Source: Wuchereria bancrofti (Eukaryota > Nematoda > Chromadorea > Rhabditida > Onchocercidae). Taken from it: a DNA stretch of 64,000 nucleotides. Each line of letters opens with the position of its first letter. The first letter of the stretch is position 1. The translations under genes were made by a program, and so were the position numbers. Below are positions 40,634 to 55,000 of the stretch, in pieces. The notes below the pieces were generated by a model. The model ran no database searches and was not told the DNA's origin. It saw only the letters and a list, made by a program, of their open reading frames with translations. Where the stretch lies: NCBI GenBank assembly GCA_005281725.1, contig SSBO01000013.1, positions 1,645,142 to 1,709,141 on the forward strand. The letters are read 5' to 3'.

Positions 40634-42897
40634 TTCTGAAAAAAAGCAATGAAATAAAATAAGTTAACAATTAAAATTTGTTTTTCTTTTCTTTTTTATA
40701 TTTACTGGTTGTTTATATTAATAAAAAAAAATTTTTCTTTTAAAGTTAGGTATAATAATATTATAGTTTAGCTTATACTTATAAATAGTTTTTATTTACT
40801 AATTGTTTGCATTAATGAAAAAGGATGAAAAAATTTTTTTTAAATTAAGTATAATAATATTGTAGTTTAGCTTAGATTTATGAATAATTAATATTTCCGT
40901 AATTCAAAAAAAGGGCAGAAATTTTAGATGAAATTTTAACAAATTTTATTTTTCGAAATTTATTCCAAAACTCAAAAATGCATTTTGAAATTATAGAAGT
41001 ATAATCCACTAAATGAAAAAATATAAAACTATATGTATAAATTGTATTTTATTTAATATCATATTGCACTTAACCTATGTAATTAAGTATATAATTAAGT
41101 ATAATTTCTTCTTTTTATGTAAAATTATTCCATAAAACTTACCTTACGTGAGAAAAGCGTCAAATCACAATTTGTGTAATAAATAATTTTATATTTGAGA
41201 AGAAATGAGCTGCTGAAAATGTCGTGAAATTTGATGCTTTTTTTTTCAGCTCTATGATAAACGTATAGAGCAAAAAAAAAAAGAAAGGAAAATTGGTTGT
41301 CATCTAATCTCCAATTTTTTTTTACTAATTCATCAAACAAAGTTATTTAAAAAGAATTTATTTATTTTTGTTTATTCCTTGAAATAGTCATTGATATGAT
41401 AAAAACGACATGCTAATTTTATTGATTAAATTTAAATATAAAAGAATTTTAATGAATTTCAAAAAAGTAAAGGAAGAAAAAAAGAGTAAAATAATTAAAT
41501 CATTTAAAGAAATATGATTTATAATTTAAACAATTTTCAAGCAATTCATTGCAGTGTATCATTATGCTGTCAAGATATTTTTATATGAATTTATTTAAGT
41601 ACTTTTTAAATTGCTAAATTTGATTCCATTTTAAATAAATCGTTTCAAAAAAAATAGTAAATTTAAAAACATTATTTTAAATTGCATAAAATAAATGACA
41701 GCATATAATTTGAAGATAATTTATGGTATTTGACAATAATCAAATATATCAATGAATAGTTGAAAAAATTTATTATAGATTTGATGGTTGTATCAATTTT
41801 ATTTTAAAATACAAAATTTAAGTATGTTATATATGATTTAAATTTGAAATTTAATAAGCTAGAAATATGTTTCGGTAGAATATAGTTTTGATATAATTTT
41901 AACAATAAATAAATCAAATCAGTTAATTAACAAATACGCTTAACAAATAGCAAAAAAAAAAATTAGTAAAAAGGTGATATTTTTGAGTAATGAAATGAAA
42001 ATAACGAAAAGTATGACGAAGTAAAAAATGAAAAGATAATCGAATTTTTTTTGGATTTTAGTAATATGTCATTTTATGCCAGAATCATTAAGCCAAACTA
42101 ATCTTTTTTCTTTTTTTTTTTCAGTGTAGTAAATTTGCATTAGGCACTGTGAAATGACAATGTCATTGTAATTAGCATTTGAATTAATGCTCTAATTGAC
42201 AAAAAAATAATAATATTCAATAGACATTCCAATAATTATTATGAAGAAAAAAATGACAAATAAATTTGTGTTGTAAATAAAAGAAATTTGAAGAAATTAA
42301 AGTGGGTTTGTTCTCTTATTACTGCAACGATATATTATTCACTGTAATGAGTTTCAAATTAAGTTGAAATGATCTAACATTTTTGTTTTCGAACACTTTT
42401 TAAACGAATTTTTTGAGTGAAACATTGAGTGTTATGCGTCGATAAAAATTACTATAAAATAAAATTAAAAGACGCAATTTAGTTGGTTCAAAAAAAAGGA
42501 TTTTGTGCATTTTATTACATATTTCAAACGAATATGACATTTCATTTATCACAAAAATTGTATGTCTCAGTTAGCTTTTAACAATTCTACAATAATATAT
42601 TTTATTTTAAGCAATAATTTGAAATTGTTGGAAAGTAAAAGTGATTAGAGCAAGAGTAAATACAATAAATAAATATGTTGTAAACTTAACTATTGTTACC
42701 GGCTTATTTTGTTATGTTTCATTGATTATTTTGAAATTCCCAGCAATAACAAGTCACAAGCAAAAATTTGTCAGGACAAAGGAATAGTGATAGATTAAAG
42801 AGCAAATTTTTGGAAGAGCAAAAAAAAATTCCAATTGAACTGAAGCATATTTATCTCCGGAAATACGCATGCTGAAAATATTCCACTAAAGAGAGGA

Positions 42898-43165
42898 AAT
42901 CAAATAAACAACAACGGAAACAACAACAACAGCAAAAACAACAACAAAAGCAACAACAAAAACAACGACGACAATAACAACAACAACAACAACGACAGCA
43001 GAAACAAGTAAAACAACAATAGCAAAAAGAATATGGACAAGAAAAAAAAACAAACAGTTACAAAAATAACAAAAACAATAACAATGACAACAATGAAGAT
43101 AAGAATGAAAACAACGACAACAACCGAAGCAGTAAACAACAACAAAACAACAACCACAACTAAAA
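42898..43165. repeat. CAA/AAC trinucleotide-rich low-complexity tract
   Basis: About 270 bp composed mainly of imperfect CAA/AACA units. The minus strand reads as Leu/Val/Phe-rich frame noise and is not a gene. Confidence 0.85.
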
Positions 43166-44317
43166 AATTTAACAATGTATTATTGCGATAAGAAAGAAAC
43201 AAATCATTAAAAAATTACTGTTCTGGAAAAAAAAATTCAAATTCCTTTTATATTTCTAAACATCATCTCAATACAATCCATTAAATTGCTATAAAATATT
43301 CATATAATTCAATTTGTAGTGGAATACTCATTTTTCATTTGAATTTCACTAATTTTATTAATGTTTGTAAAATTTAAAAAACATCACATAAATGCAAAAA
43401 ATAGTTAGTAACTGACTAGACGAATAGATAAATGTTTAGTAAAGTGAGAAAAAAAAGAAAACGAAAGAGAAAATTAGAGTAATGAATGAATGATAAGGCT
43501 GTGTAATATGATAAGAGATAAGCTGGCTTCTTGAGGAATGAAATGATTTAATGTTGAAATGAAGAAATTTATGTTTTTACCAGCTTTCTAGCAATTGCTC
43601 TTCCGCTTAAGGTCCACACCTATTCACTCAATTGTACTGCTATGATAAACAGCTGATACTTTTCATTTCATCCATTTTGTTGGCATTTTACATTCACACA
43701 CCTATATTACTTGTTATTTATGTTAGCATAAATTACAAATGAATTAAAATGATCTGAAATGTAATTGAAATGCTTCGAGATGTAATTAAAACGATTCAAA
43801 ATGTTTAAAATTAGTTAAATTTTAGGACTTTATTATTATTATGATTTTGGTTATTTTTTCTTTTTGTTTTTAGCGAAGTAAAATTTGAAAAAAATGAAAA
43901 CATTTGTGATTAATTTGAATGAAACCATTTGTTCAAAACAAAACTATGCTTGAATGAAATCAAAAAAAAGTTTGTTGAAGGAGAATTTTTTTGAAAACTT
44001 TAATTTGTTTTTTTAATGAAAATTTTAATAGCTGGGAAAAAAATTAAACCAAAAATTTTTTTCAGATGCATGCTAAATTAGATGGTTTAAACGTTTAATT
44101 TCCAGTATTTAAATGAAAAATGAGGAAGTTAAAGAGAAAGTTTGCCTAATTGAGGTTTTACAAAAAGCAATTAATCAAGAAAAAAACCGTAATTAATTAC
44201 ATGATCAATATTCATTTTTTTCCTTCTTAATTATTCTTCCAAAGTTACATTTTCAACAAATATAATGTAAATACGTTTCAAAAAATTTTTTTTTAAAAAA
44301 AGTTAGTATTTTTAGTT

Positions 44318-44634
44318 ATTAATAATTTTTTTGAGCAAAATATGAAGATGAAAACAAAAACAAAAAAAATGACAGAATTGGAAGAGCTCTTTAATTAATT
44401 GATTAATTAATTAATTTATTTATTATAGTTTGTTATAATTATAATATAGTTTATTATGAAATTATTTCTTCATTTNATTAATAATTTTTTTGAGCAAAAT
44501 ATGAAGATGAAAACAAAAACAAAAAAAATGACAGAATTGGAAGAGCTCTTTAATTAATTGATTAATTAATTAATTTATTTATTATAGTTTGTTATAATTA
44601 TAATATAGTTTATTATGAAATTATTTCTTCATTT
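44318..44634. repeat. 158-bp direct duplication around a single N
   Basis: 44318-44475 and 44477-44634 appear identical, separated by one N at 44476, the same pattern as the two larger duplications. Confidence 0.9.
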
Positions 44635-46680
44635 AATGGCTTTTAATAAGAGGCATAAAAGTAGAATTGGAAAAATTTTAAATGAATCCTAAAATAAATA
44701 TAAAATGCAAATGTATGGAATTACTGGAATTGCTGCTGTAATCAGCAAAAGATAAGATATATGATAAAATCATTTTATCACTTCTCTTATCAAACTGCCT
44801 CTATCTCAGCAGATTAAAGCACGAACAATTTTATATCATATTCAAAAGTACATTTAATAATTTTCAACTTCTGCTAAGAAAAAGATGATTTAAATTTTGC
44901 AATATCAATATTTAGAATATATGATATAAAACATTTAATTATAAAATAAAAAATCTTATAGTCAAATTTGTTGAAAAACAAAAAAAAAAGTGAAAAGATA
45001 AGTGAGAAAATAGATCAGAAAAAAAAATTTTCTAAATTTAACTAACCCATTCATTTTTTCATCTAATCGATTCTGGAAAAGATTTGTAAAGAGGAAACAG
45101 GAATATAACATACATTTTAGTGTAGCACTGTAATGATAAACAAATACATGATTGATTCAAAATTTGGAAAGTACAATTTAATTTGATTACAATTTTTTTT
45201 TTTGATTAATATTATCATATCCAATTGCATTGCTTGTGATAAAAATAATAATTAATTAGATCATTTGTTAAACCTCTGTAATTTAAATGATTTAAAATAT
45301 GTTTAAACTTTATATACATTACTTCATTTTTTAATTTTTTATTTGATTTGCAAATTCGAAAACAAATTATTTGTTCAAATGTAAAAGAATAAAATTATTT
45401 AAACATTATACGATTGTTAATTCATGATAAAGATAACAATTAATTAGATTACTTGTAAAATCTGTGTAATTTAAATGACTTAAAATATTCAAATCTGATA
45501 CACATTATACGCTATGCGATTGTAAATTTAATACATCATTTATATTCAAATTGTAAAAGTATTTTTAATTTCTCATTTTTTCATTTCCTATTTAATTTGC
45601 AAATTCAAAAACAAACAATTCATTCATATATAAAAGAATAAAATTATTTAAACGGTTTATTTCCTATTGCTTTAGCATGAATAGGCTAATCAGGTTGATG
45701 AGTTAAAATTTTTTAAATTATTGTCTCTATTAATGGCAATGTAGTTTTTTTATCAGAAATTTGATGATAATTTTTAATTTTAAATAATAAATAATTATTG
45801 CTACTTATAATATTTCATTTATTTTACTTATTCTTCTACGCCTGTTCTTTATTTTTTTTTCCATTTACTTCTTAACGTACTTGTTCATTTGTTTGTTTAA
45901 AAATTTTTTTTATTAGTAATCAATTATTTATGTATTATATTAACAAATCTATTTATGTCTATTTCATTATGAACAAATGAATTTTCATGAATTTAAATAA
46001 TTGCTTAAAAAAAAAATTATCCATTCGTAAATTTTCAAAAATTTTATTTATCAAAAATATTTGATGAAATTCGCATTATTTTTAGGAAGTTTATTTGCAA
46101 TCGTTTATCAAAGCTTTCCGTCATATACATAATCATGTCACTAAATTGTAATTTTTAACTTTTAAAAATTTTACTGCAATCTTAATTGAATTCTTAATTT
46201 GTTTAAATTACCTAATCAGTAATTTTTAAGTTTTAAAAACTGAACTAAATTCCTAATTTGATTAAATTACTTAACTACAGCGAAATAATGTAGGTTGAAT
46301 AACAGGGCAATTAGATGTATCCTATAATTCTCAAATGAAGTAATATAACAGAAAATTTGGTGCTAATATAATTTGTAAATGCATTTTTCCGGGATATCTT
46401 GATGAGAATACTTTAATATTTCACTCATTCCTCCGAGATATCTTGATGAGAAGAGCTGAAACTTATTTCAATGAAAAAAAAATTATTTCAATGAAAAAAA
46501 GAAAAAAAAATTTTTTTTGGAAATTCGAAATAACTTAAGTATGCATAACAAATTCATTTCATACAACTTCAAAACAGCAACAAAGATTTTGGTGCAATTA
46601 TGTTTTGAATATAATTGCATTTTACAATGTCAAATATTTCAAATTGAAATGGAATGACCTTTGATGACCTTAACAAAATG

Positions 46681-47360
46681 TTCATAGTGATTGGAATTTT
46701 AACACAGTGCAAAATATTTCTTAAAAAGATGAAATAGAAGAATTGATTGTAAAGTAGTTAATAATTGAGTAAATGCAATTTTGATATTAAAATATTAAAG
46801 GTAAATAATGTTAATAGTTTCAGTTGTCTATTTTCTTTTTTTTATTTCTTCGAATTCAATTTTCTTTTTTTTTTGGGGCAATTATTTTGTTGTTTAATTC
46901 TTAAGGTTTTGTTAATTTTTATCATTTATTATTGTTCTTTTGCGTCCATGGTTAGTTTCAATTATGATTTAAAATATTATGAATATTTTGCTTATTTGCA
47001 TTGATTTATTAACTCTTTTTCTTCATTTTCAGACAATTTAGCTATTTTAGTTTAATGTTTAAAATTTCTAATTTTGTAGTTCAAAAACTTGTTCAGCTTG
47101 TAAATTTTTTTTTTTATTCTTTATTTTTCAACGTGTTTTTGTATTTTGTTTTTTTTTTCTTGCTTTTCATTATTCTTGATGTGTTTGTTTTTTGCCTTTT
47201 CAACACTTTTAGTTCTATTTTTTTTTCTCATATCATTCATCAATTTATTTTCATATCACAGAATTATTAAATGAATGGATTCAAATACTTTATATTTTCT
47301 CATTGTTTTTCCAACGCTTTAATTATATTAGCATATGATTGATTGATTCATTGCTTGAAG
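46681..47360. other. T-rich region upstream of the carbonic-anhydrase-like gene
   Basis: It probably contains the 5' exon(s), including any signal peptide, of the downstream gene. The T-rich open frames at about 46765-47270 have no domain resemblance and were not accepted. Confidence 0.45.
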
Positions 47361-50300
47361 ATATCAAAAATTGTGATAGCAATGAAAATTTATGTCAAAC
47401 GGGCATGCAGCAATCACCAATTATCATTGATGCAAATACAATGGAACGAAAAAATGATTCTAAAAGAATTTTTACATTTATTAGTTTTAACCATCATAAA
47501 ATAATTCGTTTTTACACACTCAATTTTGGTCCTACAGAATGTTAGTCTCTTTTATAAATTATCAAATAAAAATTAACAATTCTTTTTGCACTGTTTGATA
47601 TCATTTTTTTCTTTTTAATTTAAATCATTTGCTTAATTTAAGTCATTTAAGGTGGCGAAATTAATAAAAGTTATAATTAGTAACAGTTTTCAACTTGTTT
47701 TTGACTTTGAAATTAATTTTAATTACAAATTTAAGCATTGATTGTTGTGAAAATCCTACAGTTTGTGTCTCAATTTAAATTATTTACTTAGTGATATGAA
47801 TTTTATACAAATTTCTTAACTGATAATAATAATTATAAATCTACTGCTTGCTATCTGTCTAATTTAAGCTATCGATGATTTAAATTCATTCAACTGATAA
47901 CATTTCTATTAATTTTTTTTCTAAATTATCAATGTTGAACTGCTAGCTTTGTATTACTCAAAAGCAGCAAAATAGTTTCAGTAAAATTCCATTAAAAAAA
48001 AGAGTTATTCAAATATAATTGAATAATAATGAATAAATGGTGAAAATAAGTAATAGCAAACGCTTTGTTATCTTTTTAGCAAAAATTTCAAATTGCTAAA
48101 CTATCATAAGTAAAATCAAATATTCGCATTATCATTTTTAATTTATCATCAAAATGTTTTTATTGATAATTTTGCTAAACATTTTAGTAATTATCACTGC
48201 AAAACAAATGAAAAATATGTCTAAAAATTAATAAGAAATCAAAACAAAAAATTTGCTACCTAAACAAATTAAAATTGTTAAAATTTCAGTATCGATAACA
48301 AGTTTTGATCATGGACCATGGTTAGAATATAATGAAAAAACATTTGCTTTGTATAAAATTCGATTCATGTTTAAATATGGCATAAAAGGCGGCTTACATC
48401 GTTTAATCAATTTTGGCACAATGGAAAAACCTGTTGGAGAGGTTTGCATTTAATAAAATTTAATTTATTTTTTATTAAAAAATGTTGAAAGTTGTGAATG
48501 TTTTTAAATGTTATATTTTCTAATTAAAATTGATAAAATATAAGAATTTTTCTTTTTTGTTGTTTTAAATCATCAGTTTATTAAGTATTAAATTTCTTCT
48601 AATTAAAATTTAGCTTTAGAATATAAATGCCTTGATTAGCTATTTACTTAATTTAAATTATTCTGTCATTAATAAATGAAATTTATTTTAAAACAAATAA
48701 ATTTAGTTATTGATTCATCCTATCTTCTGAAAATACTTATGGCTCATAAGCTTATCACTAATTAACTATACCAAATGTTTGACATTATCAATTCTAAGTT
48801 TATTAATTAATTAAATTCATTAATTAGATATTAATGGAATTCGAACAATGTCATAAAAATCCTAAGGAAAAGGGATATTTTTTCGTTTCAACCATTTTGA
48901 TTCTCGCTAATCAAACAAAATTGAAAATGGATATCGATATGAGTGGCAAAGAAATAATCAATCTTAATTATATGTTTGATAGTATTCCAATACCAAAATA
49001 TCCAACTGATAAAAGTTATTCATTATTAAAAATACTCTTTTATTTTTTCCATTTTATTTGCTTAGATGATAGAGAAGGAAAAGGAGAGAGGGAAAAAGGA
49101 AGAGGGGAAGAGAAAGAGAGAGATTCCAAAGTGGCAAAAATATATTAATAGAATTCTATATGAATAAAGTAAACTTAAATCAAAAGTAAATAAGAATGGA
49201 GTAATATTTTTTTTTAAAAAAAAAGAAACTTGAAAATGATACATTGAAAATTTAATGATTATGAATTAAATGAATTCTTGGGTGACAAACATTTTTAAAT
49301 TTACTAAAAAACTAAAAGATAAGTGCATTACTAATAAACAAAAATGTATAAAATTTTTTACAAGTTTAGTTATATGTCATACTTTTATTATTATTATTAT
49401 TAATTATTATTATTATTATTAATTATTTATTCAGAATTGTCATCCAAAAGGATTCAACTTTTGCTGGATTTAAAACATTTCATACCAAAATCATTTACTG
49501 GTGCAATGTCATATGTTGGCTCATTCTTTGAGGGAGATTGTCGAGAAGGAGTAACATATTTGATTTTTGATACTCCGATCGCCATAGAACCTGTTTGTTT
49601 ATTTTTACTTCCTTTGTTATATTGAAAACAAATTTAATTTAAATATCTCAAATTGTGGATTAAAATTTTGTTATTGTTTTGTTGACAGCATTATCATAAT
49701 AATAAATTAAACTATAGTTTAGATTGAACTTCCTTTAACAATTTTAACCTTTTAAAAAGCTAACAAAATGAAAGAACTGAAAAAAAAGATCAGATTAATG
49801 TAGATTATCATTCCTCTGATCTTATTTCAATCAATATGTAAATTATTTAGTTTCATAATTAATCCTCCGAATTGTTTGATTCCAAAATAAATATAACATA
49901 CCATACAGCAACAAAGGATAAAAATGAGAATGATTTAATATATTTCTAAAATATATTGTAGGTATACTTTAAGTAATACAGTGATATAAAATGATTTGTA
50001 GAAGTGGTTATGATTAATTTTTACAATTAATTTTTTTTTTTGAAGAATTTATGCAATACTAACATGGCCCTTCCTTTTTTTGTCTTTTTTTTTTTTGCTT
50101 CTTTTCACATAGATAATTAAATTTGATAAATCATATTACTGTTAATTTTTAGGAATTACATTTGACAAAATTTTACTCCAAAAATATCAATTTAACACGA
50201 CCAATACAAGATGAACGACAAGCACAATATTATATGTCATCAAATATTGAATTTGTTGAACGTGGCCATGAAAGTAAAAAACAATGTGAAAGTGTCACAA

Positions 50301-51199
50301 CTCAGATCAGTGATAAAGTTTCTGCAAATGCATATTCAGGTATAACAAGAAAGAATTTTTTTAAACTTAAACTTATTTTTTTAAACTTTTTTTTTAAACT
50401 TATTCTCAGCTAACAAATTAAATGTGTGTAAGTGATAATTACTATCATTAATTTGAGCAAATTCAAATTAAATTAATCGTTTATCTTCAATTAATCACTT
50501 TTCTTTTATTTTTCTTTCAATCACTTTTCTTTCATCTCTAAACAATTATAAGATAATTTATTTCACTACTCAGTTAAATTGCATCGTTTTTATTTCATAA
50601 ATAAAGTAATCAATAACTTTTTTTTCCACATCAAAATGAAATCATAATTAAGAAACAATTATTATTTAAACCAAAAAAAAAAAAAAAAAAAAATTCGATT
50701 GATTATTCTACTTAATATATCCTTTATTACTAACGACATTAAAAAAGAAAAAAATTGAAATCCATTAAATTGAAATTTTCTTTTTCTCTTTTCTAATGTT
50801 TTTCTTTTAATTAAATAAGAATTTTGAAAATTGAAAATTTCAGATGACTTCCAAGACTTTTTCGATCAAAAAAGTTTGGATGAAACTATGCAACCAAAAT
50901 TACCAATTATTGTAGGTGCGGGAAAAAAATCACTCATTTCATCATATTTATTATTATTCATTTTTGATATTATCGTTTATTTTTTTAATTTCTAAAATAA
51001 AATGTTAAATTTTGTATTCTTGAAAAGAAATATCGACAAAAAACTGAAAAATAAACAAAAAAAAAAGGAAAAAGTGCTTATGCAAGAAAGACTATTTTAA
51101 AAGAGAGGAGAAGAGAGAAGAGAGAGAGAATGTAAATGTTTATGTTTTCTTTTTTTTTCAGTCAATATGAAATGTACTCTAAGTGTCGTAAGTATTTAA
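47361..51199 (+). CDS. Carbonic anhydrase-related protein (alpha-CA fold, no zinc site), 5' end not found
   Basis: Seven exons join in phase: 47361-47540, 48290-48441, 48828-49014, 49435-49592, 50153-50339, 50844-50915 and 51162-51199 (about 324 residues). Alpha-carbonic anhydrase landmarks appear in order: CQTGMQQSPIIID (family QSPI motif), DHGPWLEYNEKTFALYKIRF, GEILMEFEQCHKN, KGYFFVSTILI, then FIPKSFTGAMSYVGSFFEGD and TYLIFDTPIAIEPELHLTKF. The zinc-binding HxH of active enzymes is replaced by FMFKYG, and the third His position lies in LMEFEQ, so none of the three ligands is present. The protein should lack hydratase activity, like the CA-related proteins (VIII, X, XI). The C-terminal extension beyond the fold is Lys/Glu-rich. 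The first exon's acceptor (TTGCTTGAAG) is weak; upstream exons are missing. Confidence 0.75.
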
Positions 51200-52094
51200 T
51201 GACATTTTTCATCAAAAATAAATATACAGAAAAATCATGTTAGTCTTTCAGATTCTATTTAATCACCATACAAAACATAAAGGTGATTAAATTATTAATT
51301 TGTGGAGTTAATTTAAATAATTAATTAAAGCTAGATAAAATCACTGAATAAATTCATATTTAAGCTAATCAAAAGGATTGAAAAAAAAGACTTAACTATT
51401 GAAATACTAACAATTCAAAAACTATCACAATAGCATGCATTAATTAAATGTCACCACCTGTCATCATCTGTCAGCACTATCTGTCACCAGCTTTGCAAGA
51501 TAGCATTTTCCATGCCATCTAGTAGCAGTATAGTAGTAGTAGTGGTAGTAGCTCTTTGGTAATTTCCAGATGTACGGTGTTATGAAGTAATTTGTTTGCT
51601 AAAATTTTGATAGAATGTTGTAATTGTGATTGAAAATGTTACAACTGGTCTATTTTCTAATTCCTTCTCTTCTTTATATAGGAAAAATAAAAAATTAGTT
51701 TCTTCTAAATGATTAAAATTTAAACTATACAATTAAAATTGTTAGGAAAAAGAAAGCGATTTTAGATATTTTCAGTTCTAATGATTTTATCATTTTATTT
51801 TATTATAAAATGCTAATTTTTTTTCTTTTGTTTTTGCTCACTTTCAATAGAAATTTTTTAATTTATTTTTTCAAGTTTTTGAAGAAATAAAGTTCAATTT
51901 ATTACGGTGAATTTTTTTGGATACTAGTATGCTCATATTGCATTACAGTTTTATCGTACTATTTTTTTTGTCATTAAGTTAAATTAGTAATATGACTAAT
52001 AACAATTTTTTGCGGATTATAGTTGTCCGTGTCTGATTTTCATTTTAAATGATGTTTGATTTCATTGAATTTTAATTTTATTTTTAAAAAAAAA
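51200..52094. other. Intergenic, carbonic-anhydrase-like gene to PARP
   Basis: AT-rich, about 0.9 kb. It contains a short GTAGTA/GTAGTG trinucleotide patch near 51520-51550 and the presumed PARP promoter. No gene seen. Confidence 0.55.
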
Positions 52095-55000
52095 ATGGAT
52101 GATTTGGGCGAAAGCGAAAATAACTCTGTTCGAGATATGGAGGCCAAAGATCAGAATGATGGGAATGCAAGCAATGCGGGAATGTTTCAGAAATTGGTTT
52201 GGGAATACGAATTGAGCCGAGGAAGATGGATCAAATATGATAATGTAGTCAACAAAAAATTAAAGTAATCTTTTATATTGTATGTTGGATTGTAGAATAT
52301 TTAATGTTGACATTACTACAGAATGTCAAAAGCAAGTATCATGCACAGTACACGTAAATATTTATTCCATTTGTGGAAATGTATGATTTTTGAAGATATC
52401 AAATGCAGTACGACTAGAATTGTTCATTATTCCATAAGTTACCTCTTTTCTTTTCCTTCACTGCTTTCAAATTCTCTACGAATCTCTGAAAGATGCCTCA
52501 TCAGCAGCAGAAATATTTCATTCGCATCTAATTATGATTCAGAAAGTACTGTTTCATATCACTTTTCATTAGGATTTGTTTGATCAAATTAGCTATCATT
52601 TAAATTTATCTAAATTAGTAGTTTGTATTATAGCGGTAACATAACGAATGGTATTACGGAGTTTGAAATGGATGAATCTAAATTACAAGTTGATTTCAAT
52701 TCAATGAAACAAAAAAATTTGGATACCGGTTTTGTTCGATCTGTAAGATGCGCTATTCGAAATGATGAAGGTAAATCACTACTAAATTAATGAAATGTTT
52801 TCTTTCCTAGCTCAAATTTTTAGCATATTTTGTCGTAGATCTTTATCGTGTTTGGGAATATATTGATTCGAAAAGACGTTGGCGAAGTGTGGATCCAGTA
52901 TCTGCCATAACATTAGAAAATGCCTTCGTTAATGGATCTGGTGATGTTAAAATACTGTTATCAGGGATGAATTTTGTTGCTGATTTTGACACAAATCTAA
53001 TCAAAAGTGACGACGGATTGACGGAATATAAAGTAAGTAGAAACCATCTTTTTTTTTTCTGAAATCTTTGTGAAAAACAATTCTTTTTATTAATTTATAA
53101 AGTGAGTTTTTCCTTAGTTAGGAAGTTTCATTAGTATTGTCAAATATACTGTCAGATTCGTTCATACATTTCGAATGCCGAGCCATCAATGTCATCAAAA
53201 CCAATCCCTACAGTTGAACATCTTCAAGCAGTAAAACGTATTGCAGCTCGAACCGATATACCTTCGTTTAAAAGTAAACAAAAGGTTAGATATCAGGGAT
53301 TTTAATATTTGTCTTACAGCTGGTACCATAGACTGTGTAGTAGTACTGAACAAACCTGAAGATGGTATCCACCGATGTACTGCCAAATGGTAGTGCAGAA
53401 AAAAATAGTCTGAGTAAAACCGAAAGACTTCTCTAAGGTACTATCCTATGACATCGATTAATTTTTGCTTAAAAGTGATGCATTTGTTACACTTTTCAGT
53501 GCACTGTTACATACTTTCCAGAAAGGTTTTTAGTATCATCAAGAAATTTTTTAAAAGGAAGAGTTTTTAGAAGTGCGACAAGCATTAAACGTGATTCATT
53601 GTATTCTAACTAAATTATGAAATCAAAAAAATTTTTTCGAAGGGAAGAATTTATTTTATATGTAATAAAATGCTTTCTCAAATGCCTCTGTCTTCTTCAA
53701 TTTGATAGATCATCGAAATTACAGGCAACGGGGGAGGAAGATGATAAAAATGATACCAATGGAGACGATGATAATAATGAGAAACAAAGCAGTCAACCAA
53801 AAAGAAGTAGAAAAGAAAATGCTAATTCTGAAAATCAAAAATCAAATGATTCGAATAGCATTACTGGTAAAGACGTTTCTGAGGAGCATGTAAAATTATT
53901 AGGCATTATCACTGATGCAATGAAAGATGACATAAGCATGTGGAGAAAAAATATGTCTGATTAGCTGCACATGGAGTACGATTGCATCTGGATGAAATGG
54001 AAATTACTTCATTGCTATTAAAACAATGCTTAAATGCATATTCTTTTATTTAATTTCTTTAGTTTTGATATTTTGTTAATAAAATTATTTCAGATAACAA
54101 AGGCGATTTGAAAAAAGTTATATTAAAAGGTATTGCGGCTGTAGATCCTGAATGTCGTGAGTTAGTTGGCACTACACATGTTTATACTGAATTCAGCAAT
54201 GTTTATGATGCCTTATTGAATCAGGTTGCATAATTAAATTACTTGTACAATAATTTATTAAGCTGTATCTCGTTTTAAGAAATAATGCAAATGTGAATTA
54301 AATTCTTCACTTACTTAGACGGAGCCAATACAATTTTACAGTTTTTTGTTTCAGACCAGTGCACAACGCAATAAAAATAAATTTTTTATCATACAATTGT
54401 TAGAGTCTGATATAGAAAAGCGCTATTGGGTTTGGTTCCGTTGGGGGCGTGTTGGCTACAAAGTTTGTTTTTATGGATTACTTCCGTCATTTATTTTGGA
54501 TTTTCAATTCATATCTATTCAGTGATATATCAGTTCAGGCGATATCCGTTCTTCAAAAATTAATATCACAGTATCTTGAAGTTTCATATCACTCGTATCA
54601 CTCAAAGTATTTGAAAGAACTTTGATTTTACACCTGCAATTATATGATTGCTTATAAAATGATAGTCTAAAGCAGACTTTACTTTTGGAAATTTGGATGA
54701 ATTTTTCTGTCAGACTATATGTTCAGGGACAAACTAGTTTGAATCCATGTGGTGTGAACTTAACATTAGCAAAGAAATTATTTTGTGACAAGTTCAAGAA
54801 CAAAACGACAAATGAATGGGCCGAAAGAGCTAATTTCGATAAAGTAGTTGGCAAATACGACTACTTGCCTGTTTGTTTCTTTAAATAAAATATGTTTAAT
54901 GTTTTAAAATAAAGTTTTTAATGATTTGCAAAAGTTCTTTCTGATTTCAAATAATGGATTGCACTTTTAAGGCTGATTATTCGAAAGTAATAGAAGAGAA

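Larger units (their letters stand above)
40640..46680. other. Gene-poor AT-rich region
   Basis: No supported gene. It contains a (CAA)-rich tract (42898-43165), a 158-bp duplication around one N (44318-44634) and long poly-A/T runs. A frame at about 41125-41340 on the minus strand is AT-noise in appearance. Confidence 0.6.

Noticed and set aside
42900..43202. 100-codon Leu/Val/Phe-rich minus-strand frame
   Set aside because: Reverse reading of a CAA/AAC-rich low-complexity tract.
46765..47270. Hydrophobic T-rich frames ahead of the carbonic-anhydrase-like gene
   Set aside because: Phe/Leu runs come from poly-T; no acceptor or donor connects them in phase to the downstream exons.
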